A DNA stretch of 11,373 nucleotides, from contig JBGCEM010000128.1 in the NCBI GenBank assembly GCA_045106335.1, positions 1 to 11,373 on the forward strand. Reading direction: 5' to 3'. Below are positions 1-5,703 of the stretch, piece by piece. Below the pieces are notes generated by a model, which had not been told where the DNA came from, ran no database searches, and was given only the letters and a program-made list of their open reading frames with translations. The stretch's first letter is position 1; each line of letters opens with the position of its first letter. This DNA is from Aliishimia sp045106335 (GTDB lineage Bacteria > Pseudomonadota > Alphaproteobacteria > Rhodobacterales > Rhodobacteraceae). The position numbers were made by a program, and so were the translations under genes.

Positions 1-133
1 CTGCACGTTGCAAAATTAACCACAGACATAGTGCAAGACTTCCGTCTAATTTGAACACTGCAGCGCTTTGTGCAACCATGCCTAAGCCGAGCCGTGCGAC
101 CATGTATGGCGGATTTCTAACAGATTGATCTAT
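1..133. other. Upstream region of aroQ, no gene seen
   Basis: No open reading frame with coding character is visible here. It presumably contains the aroQ-luxR promoter and 5' leader. The best sigma-70-like pair I could find, TTGAAC at 51-56 with AACCAT at 74-79 (17-bp spacer), has a poor -10 element and is not supported. The hexamer GTGCAA occurs twice (31-36 and 70-75), without an obvious meaning. There is no clear Shine-Dalgarno sequence just before the aroQ start. Confidence 0.4.
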
Positions 134-577
134 ATGCCATCCCTTCTTGTACTAAACGGACCAAACTTGAACCTGTTAGGCCAACGCCAACCCGACATCT
201 ATGGGGCGACGTCTTTGGAAGACATTGAGACGATGTGTAAGTCTCATACGCGCGCGCGTGGATATGACATCACTTGCTTTCAATCAAATCATGAAGGCGC
301 CATGATCGATGCCTTGCACGCAGCACGCGGCGTACACGATGGTGTCGCTATGAATGCTGGCGCTTATACGCACACCTCGATCGCGCTTCATGATGCGATC
401 AAAGCTATTGAGCTGCCGGTGGTAGAGCTTCACTTAAGTAATATCCATGCGCGCGAACCGTATCGCCATTCCAGCGCAATCGCTTCAGCTGCACTTGGTC
501 AAATTTCTGGCTTTGGCGCACAAAGTTACATTTTAGCGCTGGATGCCTTGATCTACCATTTGGCACAATCACGATGA
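134..577 (+). CDS. aroQ: 3-dehydroquinate dehydratase, type II
   Basis: Catalyses the dehydration of 3-dehydroquinate to 3-dehydroshikimate, the third step of the cytoplasmic shikimate pathway. The 147-residue product matches the usual size of the type II family, which forms dodecamers. The N-terminal signature LNGPNLNLLG (residues 7-16) is intact, followed by the catalytic loop with Arg18 and Tyr23. The block NAGAYTHTS begins at Asn74 with His80; VELHLSN gives Glu98 and His100; the REPYRH motif is at 107-112. I chose ATG 134, which gives the typical MPSLLVLNGPN start; a TTG three codons upstream (125) is in frame and possible. No strong ribosome binding site supports either start. The stop overlaps the next gene's ATG (ATGA), so the two are probably translated in a coupled way. 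In many proteobacteria aroQ precedes accB and accC, which are absent here. Confidence 0.96.
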   Translation: MPSLLVLNGPNLNLLGQRQPDIYGATSLEDIETMCKSHTRARGYDITCFQSNHEGAMIDALHAARGVHDGVAMNAGAYTHTSIALHDAIKAIELPVVELHLSNIHAREPYRHSSAIASAALGQISGFGAQSYILALDALIYHLAQSR

Positions 578-1332
578 CATCCATCCGTCAATACTTGATG
601 TTTTTGTCAAATTGCCAAACGCTTGAAGAGCTTTGGAAGGGTCATTGTACGCAGATGGCGTGCTATGGATTTGACCGGATGATCTATGGCTTTACACGGT
701 ATCGCACTGCGACGTCCTTAGGAGATCCAGAAGACTTTGTTATTTTGACCAATCATTCGAAAGCCTACACGGATTTCTTTTTGGGTGAAGGTCACTATTT
801 TAATGGTCCGATGACACGTTGGGCGATGGATCACGAAGGCGCTGCCAGCTGGCAATTGGTCAGCGATATGTTGCGAACGGGCGCGATAACCGCTGCCGAG
901 CGAGAGATTTACGAATTCAATCTGAAAATGGGTGTTGTGTCTGGGTATACGATTAGCTTCAAGTCCATCTCGCAGCGCTCAAAGGGGGCGATTGCCCTGA
1001 CGGCGCGTCCGGGCATGAGCCAAGCCGAGGTTGATGCTGTGTGGGACATCCATGGGCGTGATATACACCTGATGAATAATATCGCACATCTCAAGATCCT
1101 CACCCTGCCCTATACTGCGCCCAATCGTGCCCTGACAAAGCGTCAGCGCGAAGCTTTGGAATGGGTTGGAGACGGAAAAACAACGCAAGATATTGCCGTA
1201 CTTATGGGTTTAACCGCTGCCACAGTCGAGAAACATCTGCGCCTCGCACGCGAGTCGCTGGCCGTTGAAACAACAGCGCAAGCTGTTCTTAAAGCCGCTT
1301 TGCAGAACCAGATGTTCGTAATGGATGCTTAA
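574..1332 (+). CDS. LuxR-family autoinducer-binding-type transcriptional regulator
   Basis: A 252-residue protein with the classic quorum-sensing LuxR layout: an N-terminal autoinducer-binding-type domain (about residues 15-170) and a C-terminal GerE/LuxR helix-turn-helix (about 186-248, starting LTKRQREALEWV and containing TVEKHL). Compared with TraR/LuxR, the tryptophan of the ASW motif (Trp93) and the glycine in MGVVSGY (Gly120) are kept. The conserved Asp-Pro that contacts the homoserine-lactone amide is Gly78-Pro79 here, and the usual pocket Trp and Tyr upstream are not evident (Ala64/Phe68 region). No luxI-type synthase gene lies in the window, so within this view it is a solo. It overlaps aroQ by 4 nt, has no Shine-Dalgarno of its own, and is likely expressed by coupling. 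The ligand and target genes cannot be told from sequence. Family assignment is firm; acyl-homoserine-lactone binding is doubtful. Confidence 0.9.
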   Translation: MTSIRQYLMFLSNCQTLEELWKGHCTQMACYGFDRMIYGFTRYRTATSLGDPEDFVILTNHSKAYTDFFLGEGHYFNGPMTRWAMDHEGAASWQLVSDMLRTGAITAAEREIYEFNLKMGVVSGYTISFKSISQRSKGAIALTARPGMSQAEVDAVWDIHGRDIHLMNNIAHLKILTLPYTAPNRALTKRQREALEWVGDGKTTQDIAVLMGLTAATVEKHLRLARESLAVETTAQAVLKAALQNQMFVMDA

Positions 1333-1415
1333 GCAGGGTCATTTTGATCTTAAAAGACCATACCTGTTGCACAATTTTTGGGCACATTTGGGTGTGAAAG
1401 TCGCCAGAAAATGTG

Positions 1416-1443
1416 TAAACAAATCGTTAACAAATGTAAAATT
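1416..1443. repeat. Phased AT-rich direct repeats
   Basis: TAAACAAAT (1416-1424) is followed 11 bp later by TTAACAAAT (1427-1435) and 10 bp after that by TAAAATT (1437-1443). The spacing is close to one helical turn, which fits either a protein binding site or locally bent DNA. It lies about 100 bp upstream of the structured stretch that ends in a terminator. The role is inference; the repeats are imperfect and AT-rich sequence easily gives such matches. Confidence 0.3.
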
Positions 1444-1519
1444 CCCGTTAATGATTGAAATTAAAGAAGTTTTTCTCTACTTAGACGTCATGGTATGGAA
1501 AACATGACTTACTAAAAAA

Positions 1520-1675
1520 CACGCAGTGGTGTACACAACAACCGTTCCGTGAGTGGTGGCTTTGGCCTTGGAGCATCAGAAGATATCCTTGGGATTTCAG
1601 GGCTCTTTCAACTGACCGGTTTACCGGGCTCCGATCTGGGGGTGTATTCTTCCACCCTCAGGTCGGGTTTTATTT
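1520..1675 (+). ncRNA. Candidate small structured RNA ending in an intrinsic terminator
   Basis: This stretch has no coding signal but can fold into successive hairpins on the plus strand. GAGC 1571-1574 pairs with GCTC 1602-1605 around an inner GATATCC/GGATTTC arm (1582-1588 with 1592-1598, one mismatch). CCGG 1616-1619 pairs with CCGG 1624-1627 across a TTTA loop. A 14-bp terminator stem then closes it at 1631-1666. The orientation follows from the T-rich tail after the last hairpin. The 5' end is a guess: no good sigma-70 promoter was found, so the transcript could instead be the long 3' untranslated region of luxR. I do not recognise it as 6S, SRP, tmRNA or RNase P RNA; their hallmark motifs are not visible. 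Confidence 0.35.
1631..1675 (+). terminator. Strong intrinsic terminator
   Basis: A 14-bp stem (1631-1644 with 1653-1666, two G-T pairs, no mismatch) has an 8-nt loop and is followed by GTTTTATTT. The T-rich tract exists only on the plus-strand side, so the direction is clear. It ends either the luxR transcript, about 300 nt after the stop codon, or a separate small RNA. Confidence 0.8.
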
Positions 1676-1684
1676 GCATAACAG

Positions 1685-1740
1685 CAGCTTGGGACTTTAA
1701 CCGCCCGGTTTTGCGCGGTAATTCAACCCGCTGTTTTTTT
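1685..1740 (+). terminator. Second, tandem terminator-like hairpin
   Basis: CAGC 1685-1688 plus GGG 1691-1693 pair with CCCGCTG 1727-1733 (a TT bulge on the left side). An inner stem ACCGC 1700-1704 with GCGGT 1715-1719 sits inside, and seven T residues follow (1734-1740). It is less regular than the hairpin just upstream but has the better T-tract. It could be a back-up terminator or the end of a second short transcript. Confidence 0.55.
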
Positions 1741-1973
1741 GGTGTTTGTATTGCGGGTTCGGCTTTGCAAAATGAGACAGGCCGAACGCATTGATTGCAG
1801 CGGTTTACAATTAACAAGACTGTCCAAATTCGCCAAAGACCAAATATTTCAAAGCGTTAATCGTCAATAGATGCCTAGAGTTTAGTCAGACACACTGAAT
1901 GGCACCTTGCTTAGACCCTGTGGCAACATTTAGCTCAGATGCCCCTAGAAGACGCAGCATGGCATGTATTTTC

Positions 1974-2002
1974 CAGATCTAAGGTGGGGATCTTAAGGTC
2001 TG
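1974..2002. repeat. Imperfect inverted repeat downstream of tsf terminator
   Basis: CAGATCTAAG (1974-1983) pairs with CTTAAGGTCTG (1992-2002) with one G-T pair and one bulge, across an 8-nt loop. There is no T-tract on either side, so it is not a standard terminator. It may be chance or a weak operator or processing structure. Confidence 0.25.
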
Positions 2003-2010
2003 CTATCGCC

Positions 2011-2040
2011 AAAAAAAGAGCACCCTATTTCGGGTGCTCT
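2011..2040 (-). terminator. Intrinsic terminator of rpsB-tsf
   Basis: A perfect 9-bp stem (AGAGCACCC 2017-2025 with GGGTGCTCT 2032-2040) has a 6-nt loop. Read on the minus strand it is followed by a run of seven T residues (2017-2011, the first pairing within the stem). It lies 38 bp after the tsf stop codon in the direction of transcription, the expected place for the end of the operon. Confidence 0.93.
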
Positions 2041-2077
2041 GATTGATTTTCTCGTAGTCTTGCAGTCTGACTTTCGA

Positions 2078-2953
2078 TCAGCCTTGAACAGCTTTCGCAA
2101 CTTCTTCAGCGAAATTTTCTTCCTTTTTTTCAATGCCTTCACCAACTTCCATCCGTACGAAAGCCGTGATGGTCGCACCCGCCTCTTCTGCAGCTTTCGC
2201 AACCGTAAGGTCTGGATTGACGACGAAGGATTGGTTCAGCAGCGTGCTTTCGCCGACGAATTTCTTCATTCGGCCCACGATCATTTTCTCGATCACTTGC
2301 TCTGGTTTGCCTGATTCGCGGGCAATATCCATTTGCACTTGCTTTTCTTTTTCAACGACAGCTGGGTCCATGTCTGCTTCGGACAAAGCCGCAGGGTTCA
2401 CAGCGGCAATGTGCATTGCGACTTGCTTGCCAAAGGCTTCGTCGCCCCCGTCCATGGCGACCAACACACCGATTTTGCCCATGCCAGACGCGGCTGCGTT
2501 GTGCACATAGGACACAACTGTGCCACCGCTGACTTTGGACATCCGACGCACGGACATGTTTTCACCGATTGTGGCGATTTTTTCGGTCAGCACGGTCTCA
2601 ACGGCTTTGCCATCAATCTGTGCTGTTTTCAGTGCATCTACATCGTCAACACCGACCGCGGCGGCTGCGATGCTGGACACCATGTCCTGGAACTCTGCAT
2701 TCTTGGCAACGAAGTCGGTTTCTGCGTTCACCTCAACGGCGACGCCTTGGCCGCCATCAACGATAACCGCCACAAGACCTTCGGCGGCCGTCCGACCGGA
2801 TTTTTTGGCCGCTTTCGCCAGACCTTTGGTGCGTAGCCAATCAACTGCGGCGGCCATGTCGCCACCGTTTTCGGTCAGGGCTTTTTTCGCGTCCATCATG
2901 CCTGCGCCTGTGCTGTCGCGCAGTTCTTTCACCATTGCTGCTGTGATTGCCAT
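2078..2953 (-). CDS. tsf: Translation elongation factor Ts
   Basis: EF-Ts is the guanine nucleotide exchange factor that releases GDP from EF-Tu in the cytoplasm. The 291-residue product has the family layout. An N-terminal UBA-like domain (about 1-54, with the signature LRDSTGAGMMDAKKAL at 11-26) precedes the core. The core carries the TDFVAKN motif at 79-85, whose Asp80-Phe81 insert near the Mg site of EF-Tu in the E. coli complex. The sub-domains that follow end in a Glu/Lys-rich tail. The ATG at 2953 is supported by GAGGAG at 2962-2967 with 8-nt spacing. It lies 87 bp after rpsB, the standard bacterial order, and ends before a clear terminator. Nothing in the protein appears unusual. Confidence 0.98.
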   Translation of the reverse strand: MAITAAMVKELRDSTGAGMMDAKKALTENGGDMAAAVDWLRTKGLAKAAKKSGRTAAEGLVAVIVDGGQGVAVEVNAETDFVAKNAEFQDMVSSIAAAAVGVDDVDALKTAQIDGKAVETVLTEKIATIGENMSVRRMSKVSGGTVVSYVHNAAASGMGKIGVLVAMDGGDEAFGKQVAMHIAAVNPAALSEADMDPAVVEKEKQVQMDIARESGKPEQVIEKMIVGRMKKFVGESTLLNQSFVVNPDLTVAKAAEEAGATITAFVRMEVGEGIEKKEENFAEEVAKAVQG

Positions 2954-2984
2954 CGGTGGCTCTCCTCACTTCTAAATCAAATCG

Positions 2985-3010
2985 GGGGCAGGCGATCACA
3001 CCCCTGCCCC
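2985..3010 (-). promoter_or_regulatory. GC-rich hairpin between rpsB and tsf
   Basis: GGGGCAGG (2985-2992) pairs perfectly with CCTGCCCC (3003-3010) across a 10-nt loop. On the minus strand it is followed by CGATTTGATTT, without a real T run, so full termination is unlikely. Its place just ahead of the tsf ribosome binding site suggests an RNA processing or stabilising element, or partial attenuation that sets the rpsB:tsf ratio. That role is inferred. Confidence 0.55.
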
Positions 3011-3040
3011 ATCTGTCTTGTTTGAAATTTTTGACCGCGC

Positions 3041-3826
3041 TTAGCTTGCAGGCGTAGCTTCAGCCGCTGCGGGTTCCGCGACGACTTCTTCAACGGGTGC
3101 TTCTTCCATTGCGCCCAAATCGACGCCAGCCGCACCAAGTTGTGCAGACATACCGTCCAACGCTGCGCGCGCTGCCAAATCGCAATACAGCGAAATCGCA
3201 CGGGCTGCGTCATCATTGCCAGGGATCACATATTCAATGCCATCTGGCGCACAATTGGTGTCCACAACTGCGACAATTGGAATCCCCAATTTTTGCGCTT
3301 CCGCGACAGCCAAGGCTTCTTTTTTCACATCGATAATGAACAGCAGATCAGGACGACCGCCCATTTCGGAAATACCACCCAAAGACGCCTGCAATTTGCC
3401 TTGGTCACGTTCCATGCCCAGACGTTCTTTTTTGGTCAGACCGTCAAAGCCGTGCTCGGCTTGCTCATCAATCGCTTTCAAGCGGCTGATGGATTTGGAC
3501 ACGGTCTGCCAGTTGGTCAGCGTGCCACCCAGCCAACGGTGGTTCATGTAATACTGCGCGCATTTTTCAGCGGCTTCGGCGATCGGGCCAGCGGCCTGAC
3601 GCTTTGTGCCCACGAACAGCACGCTGCCGCCTTTGGCAACAGTTTCGCGGATCACGTTCAACGCCGCGTCCAGCATCGGAACTGTCTGTGTCAGATCCAT
3701 GATGTGAATGCCGTTACGGTCACCATAAATATACTGGCCCATTTTCGGGTTCCAGCGTTGTGTTTGGTGTCCAAAGTGTACGCCTGCTTCAAGCAGTTGG
3801 CGCATGGTGAACTCTGGTAGAGCCAT
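3041..3826 (-). CDS. rpsB: 30S ribosomal protein S2
   Basis: S2 is a late-assembling protein of the small ribosomal subunit, needed with S1 for initiation. The 261-residue product shows the family signatures: LLEAGVHFGHQTQRWNPKM (11-29), VLFVGTKRQA (69-78), YYMNHRWLGGTLTNWQTV (92-109), and the segment IDVKKEALAVAEAQKLGIPI (165-184) leading to VVDTNCAPD (187-195). It ends in an Ala/Glu-rich tail of about 30 residues (from about 231), common in alphaproteobacterial S2 and presumably disordered. The ATG at 3826 has an AAAGG ribosome binding site (3834-3838) with 7-nt spacing. It forms an operon with tsf downstream. A promoter and structured leader lie upstream; E. coli S2 represses its own mRNA, and the same may apply here. 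Confidence 0.98.
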   Translation of the reverse strand: MALPEFTMRQLLEAGVHFGHQTQRWNPKMGQYIYGDRNGIHIMDLTQTVPMLDAALNVIRETVAKGGSVLFVGTKRQAAGPIAEAAEKCAQYYMNHRWLGGTLTNWQTVSKSISRLKAIDEQAEHGFDGLTKKERLGMERDQGKLQASLGGISEMGGRPDLLFIIDVKKEALAVAEAQKLGIPIVAVVDTNCAPDGIEYVIPGNDDAARAISLYCDLAARAALDGMSAQLGAAGVDLGAMEEAPVEEVVAEPAAAEATPAS

Positions 3827-3838
3827 GTCGTTACCTTT

Positions 3839-3886
3839 CCGGTTTTAGCCTGTGGCGGGGTGTCTCAGTCCAAAAGGACCAACCGG
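3839..3886 (-). promoter_or_regulatory. Structured leader hairpins in front of rpsB
   Basis: On the minus strand CCGGTT (3886-3881) can pair with AACCGG (3844-3839), which ends immediately before the AAAGG ribosome binding site of rpsB. Inside this outer stem is a small hairpin, GTCC (3879-3876), TTTT loop, GGAC (3871-3868). A stem bordering the ribosome binding site is a typical arrangement for translational autoregulation by a ribosomal protein. Pairing is seen in the sequence; control by S2 is inferred from the E. coli precedent. Confidence 0.45.
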
Positions 3887-3948
3887 CGGACCTTGTGAGG
3901 ATGTCTCCCCCACCATGGCCCAACCCCACCAGCGGAGTTAATGGCGCG

Positions 3949-3977
3949 CGTATAGGCACGTCTGGCGCTCTTGGCAA
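3949..3977 (-). promoter_or_regulatory. Sigma-70-type promoter of rpsB-tsf
   Basis: On the minus strand, TTGCCA (3977-3972) and TATACG (3954-3949) are separated by exactly 17 bp. That matches the housekeeping consensus well for an alphaproteobacterium. Transcription would start near 3942, giving a leader of about 115 nt. The -35 element lies only 8 bp after the olsA stop codon, so rpsB-tsf has its own promoter although no terminator separates it from olsA. Confidence 0.7.
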
Positions 3978-3985
3978 GCGTGAAA

Positions 3986-4819
3986 TCAGTCGGGATTTAG
4001 GGAGTGATGGCCGATGCGCACTTGTGTTTCACAATACGCCGCCAAGTCTTTGCGAGAAGCATAGCCAACCACACGCACGGGATCATGGTAGATCACCTTG
4101 ATCTGGCCTTGGCGCTGTGTGGCCAAAGTGCGCAGAAGATGCGGTGCTAAATCCATGTCCCCCCACCAACCATAGTGACGCGACGTGGTTCCGGCGGGCG
4201 GGCAATAGCGCACAGACACCGGTTGAACCCAAATGTGATCCCGCACTTTGTCTGCAAAAAACGACGCAAATAGCGTGGATTTAAAGGGGATGACCGACAG
4301 CCCATCTGTGCTTGTGCCTTCCGGGAAAAACAACAACTTATGGCCCACACTTAAGCGGCTTTGTAAGGCGTTGGTTTGCGCTTTTGCTTGGCGCGGATCG
4401 CGTTCGATGAACATGGTGCCGGTGGCACGTGCGAGCCAGCCGATGCCAGGCCAGCCAGCCACTTCTGCTTTAGACACAAAATATAAGGGGGCGGCCGCGT
4501 TCAGCGTGAAAATATCCAACCAACTGCTGTGATTTGCCACCAAGGCGCCTGGATGCGACGTGACCTGTCCTTGCCGTTGATACCGAATCCCCATCACCCA
4601 AAGTAAAGCGCGACATACGGCAACTGTAATATGCGGTGTCCACGGGCGTTTCTCGCCAAATGCGGGACGCTCAACAAGACGAAGCAGCAACATCACAAGC
4701 AGGCCTGCCAAGATCAGCACAATCATAGGGATAGCGCGCCGGATCACGCGCAGCCAACCACGCGAATCCGGCAACGGGATGTCAGGCTCAGGCGGCGGGG
4801 TCCAAGTATTTGGCTTCAT
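3986..4819 (-). CDS. olsA: Lyso-ornithine lipid O-acyltransferase (PlsC family)
   Basis: A 277-residue member of the 1-acylglycerol-3-phosphate acyltransferase (PlsC) family. In ornithine-lipid synthesis OlsA adds the second, ester-linked fatty acid to lyso-ornithine lipid at the inner membrane. The catalytic HX4D motif is HSSWLD (His97 to Asp102), motif II is FIERDPRQ (137-144), motif III is FPEG (165-168) and motif IV includes Pro200. One hydrophobic anchor spans about 30-48. The chosen ATG at 4819 overlaps the olsB stop in an ATGA, which supports it; an in-frame ATG at 4888 would add 23 residues lying inside olsB and is unlikely. The adjacency to olsB is the main reason to call it OlsA rather than a PlsC for phosphatidic acid, since the motifs alone do not separate the two. 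The rpsB promoter begins just past its stop. Confidence 0.87.
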   Translation of the reverse strand: MKPNTWTPPPEPDIPLPDSRGWLRVIRRAIPMIVLILAGLLVMLLLRLVERPAFGEKRPWTPHITVAVCRALLWVMGIRYQRQGQVTSHPGALVANHSSWLDIFTLNAAAPLYFVSKAEVAGWPGIGWLARATGTMFIERDPRQAKAQTNALQSRLSVGHKLLFFPEGTSTDGLSVIPFKSTLFASFFADKVRDHIWVQPVSVRYCPPAGTTSRHYGWWGDMDLAPHLLRTLATQRQGQIKVIYHDPVRVVGYASRKDLAAYCETQVRIGHHSLNPD

Positions 4820-5580
4820 AACGTAAACCCTGCCCCATAACGTCGCACGGCTTTCTTGCTTAGCTGAGCGGTGTCCATCACCATACAAATGTCAGTACAG
4901 TTAAACTGGTGATCCACAAAAGCGCCATCCCCCACCTGACCGCCCATACGCAAATAGCTTTTGATAAGCGGCGGCAAAGCGATCATTGCGGCTTTGCGAT
5001 CCAGGTCTGTTTCTGCGATGAGGTCCATTGGTTGATGGATGCGCGCCCGCGGCTGCAAGCTTTGTGCGGCGGCATGCCGATGATGCAACAACGACAAAGG
5101 TGCGGCCAATCTAGGGATATCCGTCCCCTTTAAGCTCGCAACGCCAAACAGAATCTCGCTGCCATGCATATCCACATAGGCCGCGAGCCCGGCCCACAGA
5201 TGCAAAAGCGCGCCGGTATTGCGAAAGTCGCGATGCACACACGTTCGCCCAATTTCCAGAAGGTTGCGACCTGTGTGCAACAACGGATTTAAATCGTATT
5301 CGGTGTCAGAATAATATCCGCCCGTTTGCACGACGTGTTCGGGTCGCATTAATCGCGTGGTTGCGACCACTGCATTGTTTTGTTTGTCGCGCAAAATAAG
5401 GTGGTCCGCATGGGCATCAAACATGTCTTGCTCAAGCTGATGGACGTGGTCCACGCCACGGCCATCGCCCCCAAGTTCGGAAATAAATACCTGATAACGC
5501 AAAGAAAAAGCGGATTCCATATCTTGATCCGAGCGGGCCAATTCAGCACACAACCTGTTCTGTTGCAATTCAAATGACAT
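4816..5580 (-). CDS. olsB: L-ornithine N-alpha-acyltransferase
   Basis: A GNAT-fold acyltransferase of the OlsB type (254 residues). It transfers a 3-hydroxyacyl group from acyl carrier protein to the alpha-amino group of ornithine, giving lyso-ornithine lipid, the substrate of the OlsA encoded directly downstream. Family hallmarks seen here are SLRYQVF (26-32), the segment from FDAHADHLI (54-62), LLEIGRTCVHRDFRNTGALL (107-126), GVASLKGTD (146-154) and the C-terminal block KSYLRMGGQVGDGAFVDHQF (207-226). The start at 5580 gives the expected N-terminus, though no strong ribosome binding site precedes it. olsB and olsA overlap by 4 nt and are surely co-transcribed. Ornithine lipids are phosphorus-free and often increase under phosphate limitation, but I found no recognisable Pho box in the 117 bp upstream. 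Confidence 0.92.
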   Translation of the reverse strand: MSFELQQNRLCAELARSDQDMESAFSLRYQVFISELGGDGRGVDHVHQLEQDMFDAHADHLILRDKQNNAVVATTRLMRPEHVVQTGGYYSDTEYDLNPLLHTGRNLLEIGRTCVHRDFRNTGALLHLWAGLAAYVDMHGSEILFGVASLKGTDIPRLAAPLSLLHHRHAAAQSLQPRARIHQPMDLIAETDLDRKAAMIALPPLIKSYLRMGGQVGDGAFVDHQFNCTDICMVMDTAQLSKKAVRRYGAGFTL

Positions 5581-5691
5581 AAAGGACGCCCGCCGGTTCT
5601 AGCGGCGCTGCATACGATCTGGCGGCCATAAAGGCAACGTGATTGCGCGCGCCTTTCTTGGATTGCAGCGCACATGTTAACGTTTCCTAAA

Positions 5692-5703
5692 CCATGTTCA
5701 TGG
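5692..5703. repeat. Short inverted repeat near olsB upstream region
   Basis: CCATG and CATGG (5692-5696 and 5699-5703) form a perfect dyad with a 2-bp centre, overlapping the DUF3553 stop. The hexamer CATGTT within it also occurs exactly 20 bp away at 5673-5678. This could be an operator for olsB, but arms this short may be chance. Confidence 0.2.

Larger units (their letters stand above)
1333..2077. other. Long gene-free spacer between converging luxR and tsf
   Basis: About 745 bp without a convincing protein gene. Short frames exist but lack family resemblance or ribosome binding sites, and one of them runs straight through two terminator hairpins. The stretch 1411-1480 is very AT-rich (18 of 70 bases are G or C), as expected of a regulatory region. 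From about 1540 the sequence turns GC-richer with several hairpins, ending in two plus-strand terminator-like structures. The part 1741-1970 shows only a weak inverted repeat (TTCGGC 1758-1763 with GCCGAA 1781-1786). The tsf terminator occupies 2011-2040. Confidence 0.6.

Noticed and set aside
125..133. TTG start for aroQ three codons upstream
   Set aside because: The ATG at 134 gives the usual family N-terminus; there is no Shine-Dalgarno to favour TTG. It remains possible.
1427..1464. Full CtrA box (TTAA-N7-TTAA)
   Set aside because: TTAA occurs at 1427, 1448 and 1461, but the spacings are 17 and 9 bp rather than 7, so only half sites are present.
1325..1507. 60-codon frame just after luxR
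   Set aside because: It overlaps the luxR stop, crosses the AT-rich block and has no ribosome binding site or recognisable motif; it appears to be a chance frame.
1549..1794. 81-codon frame on the plus strand starting with GTG
   Set aside because: It runs through both terminator hairpins, has no ribosome binding site and no family resemblance; the nucleotide sequence is better explained as structured RNA.
2060..3820. Several plus-strand frames of 80-226 codons opposite tsf and rpsB
   Set aside because: They are antisense shadows of strongly coding, GC-biased genes and show no motifs or ribosome binding sites. The same holds for frames opposite proA, proB and obgE.
4820..4888. Longer start of olsA at 4888
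   Set aside because: The 23 extra codons lie inside olsB, and the ATGA overlap at 4816-4819 is a better start.
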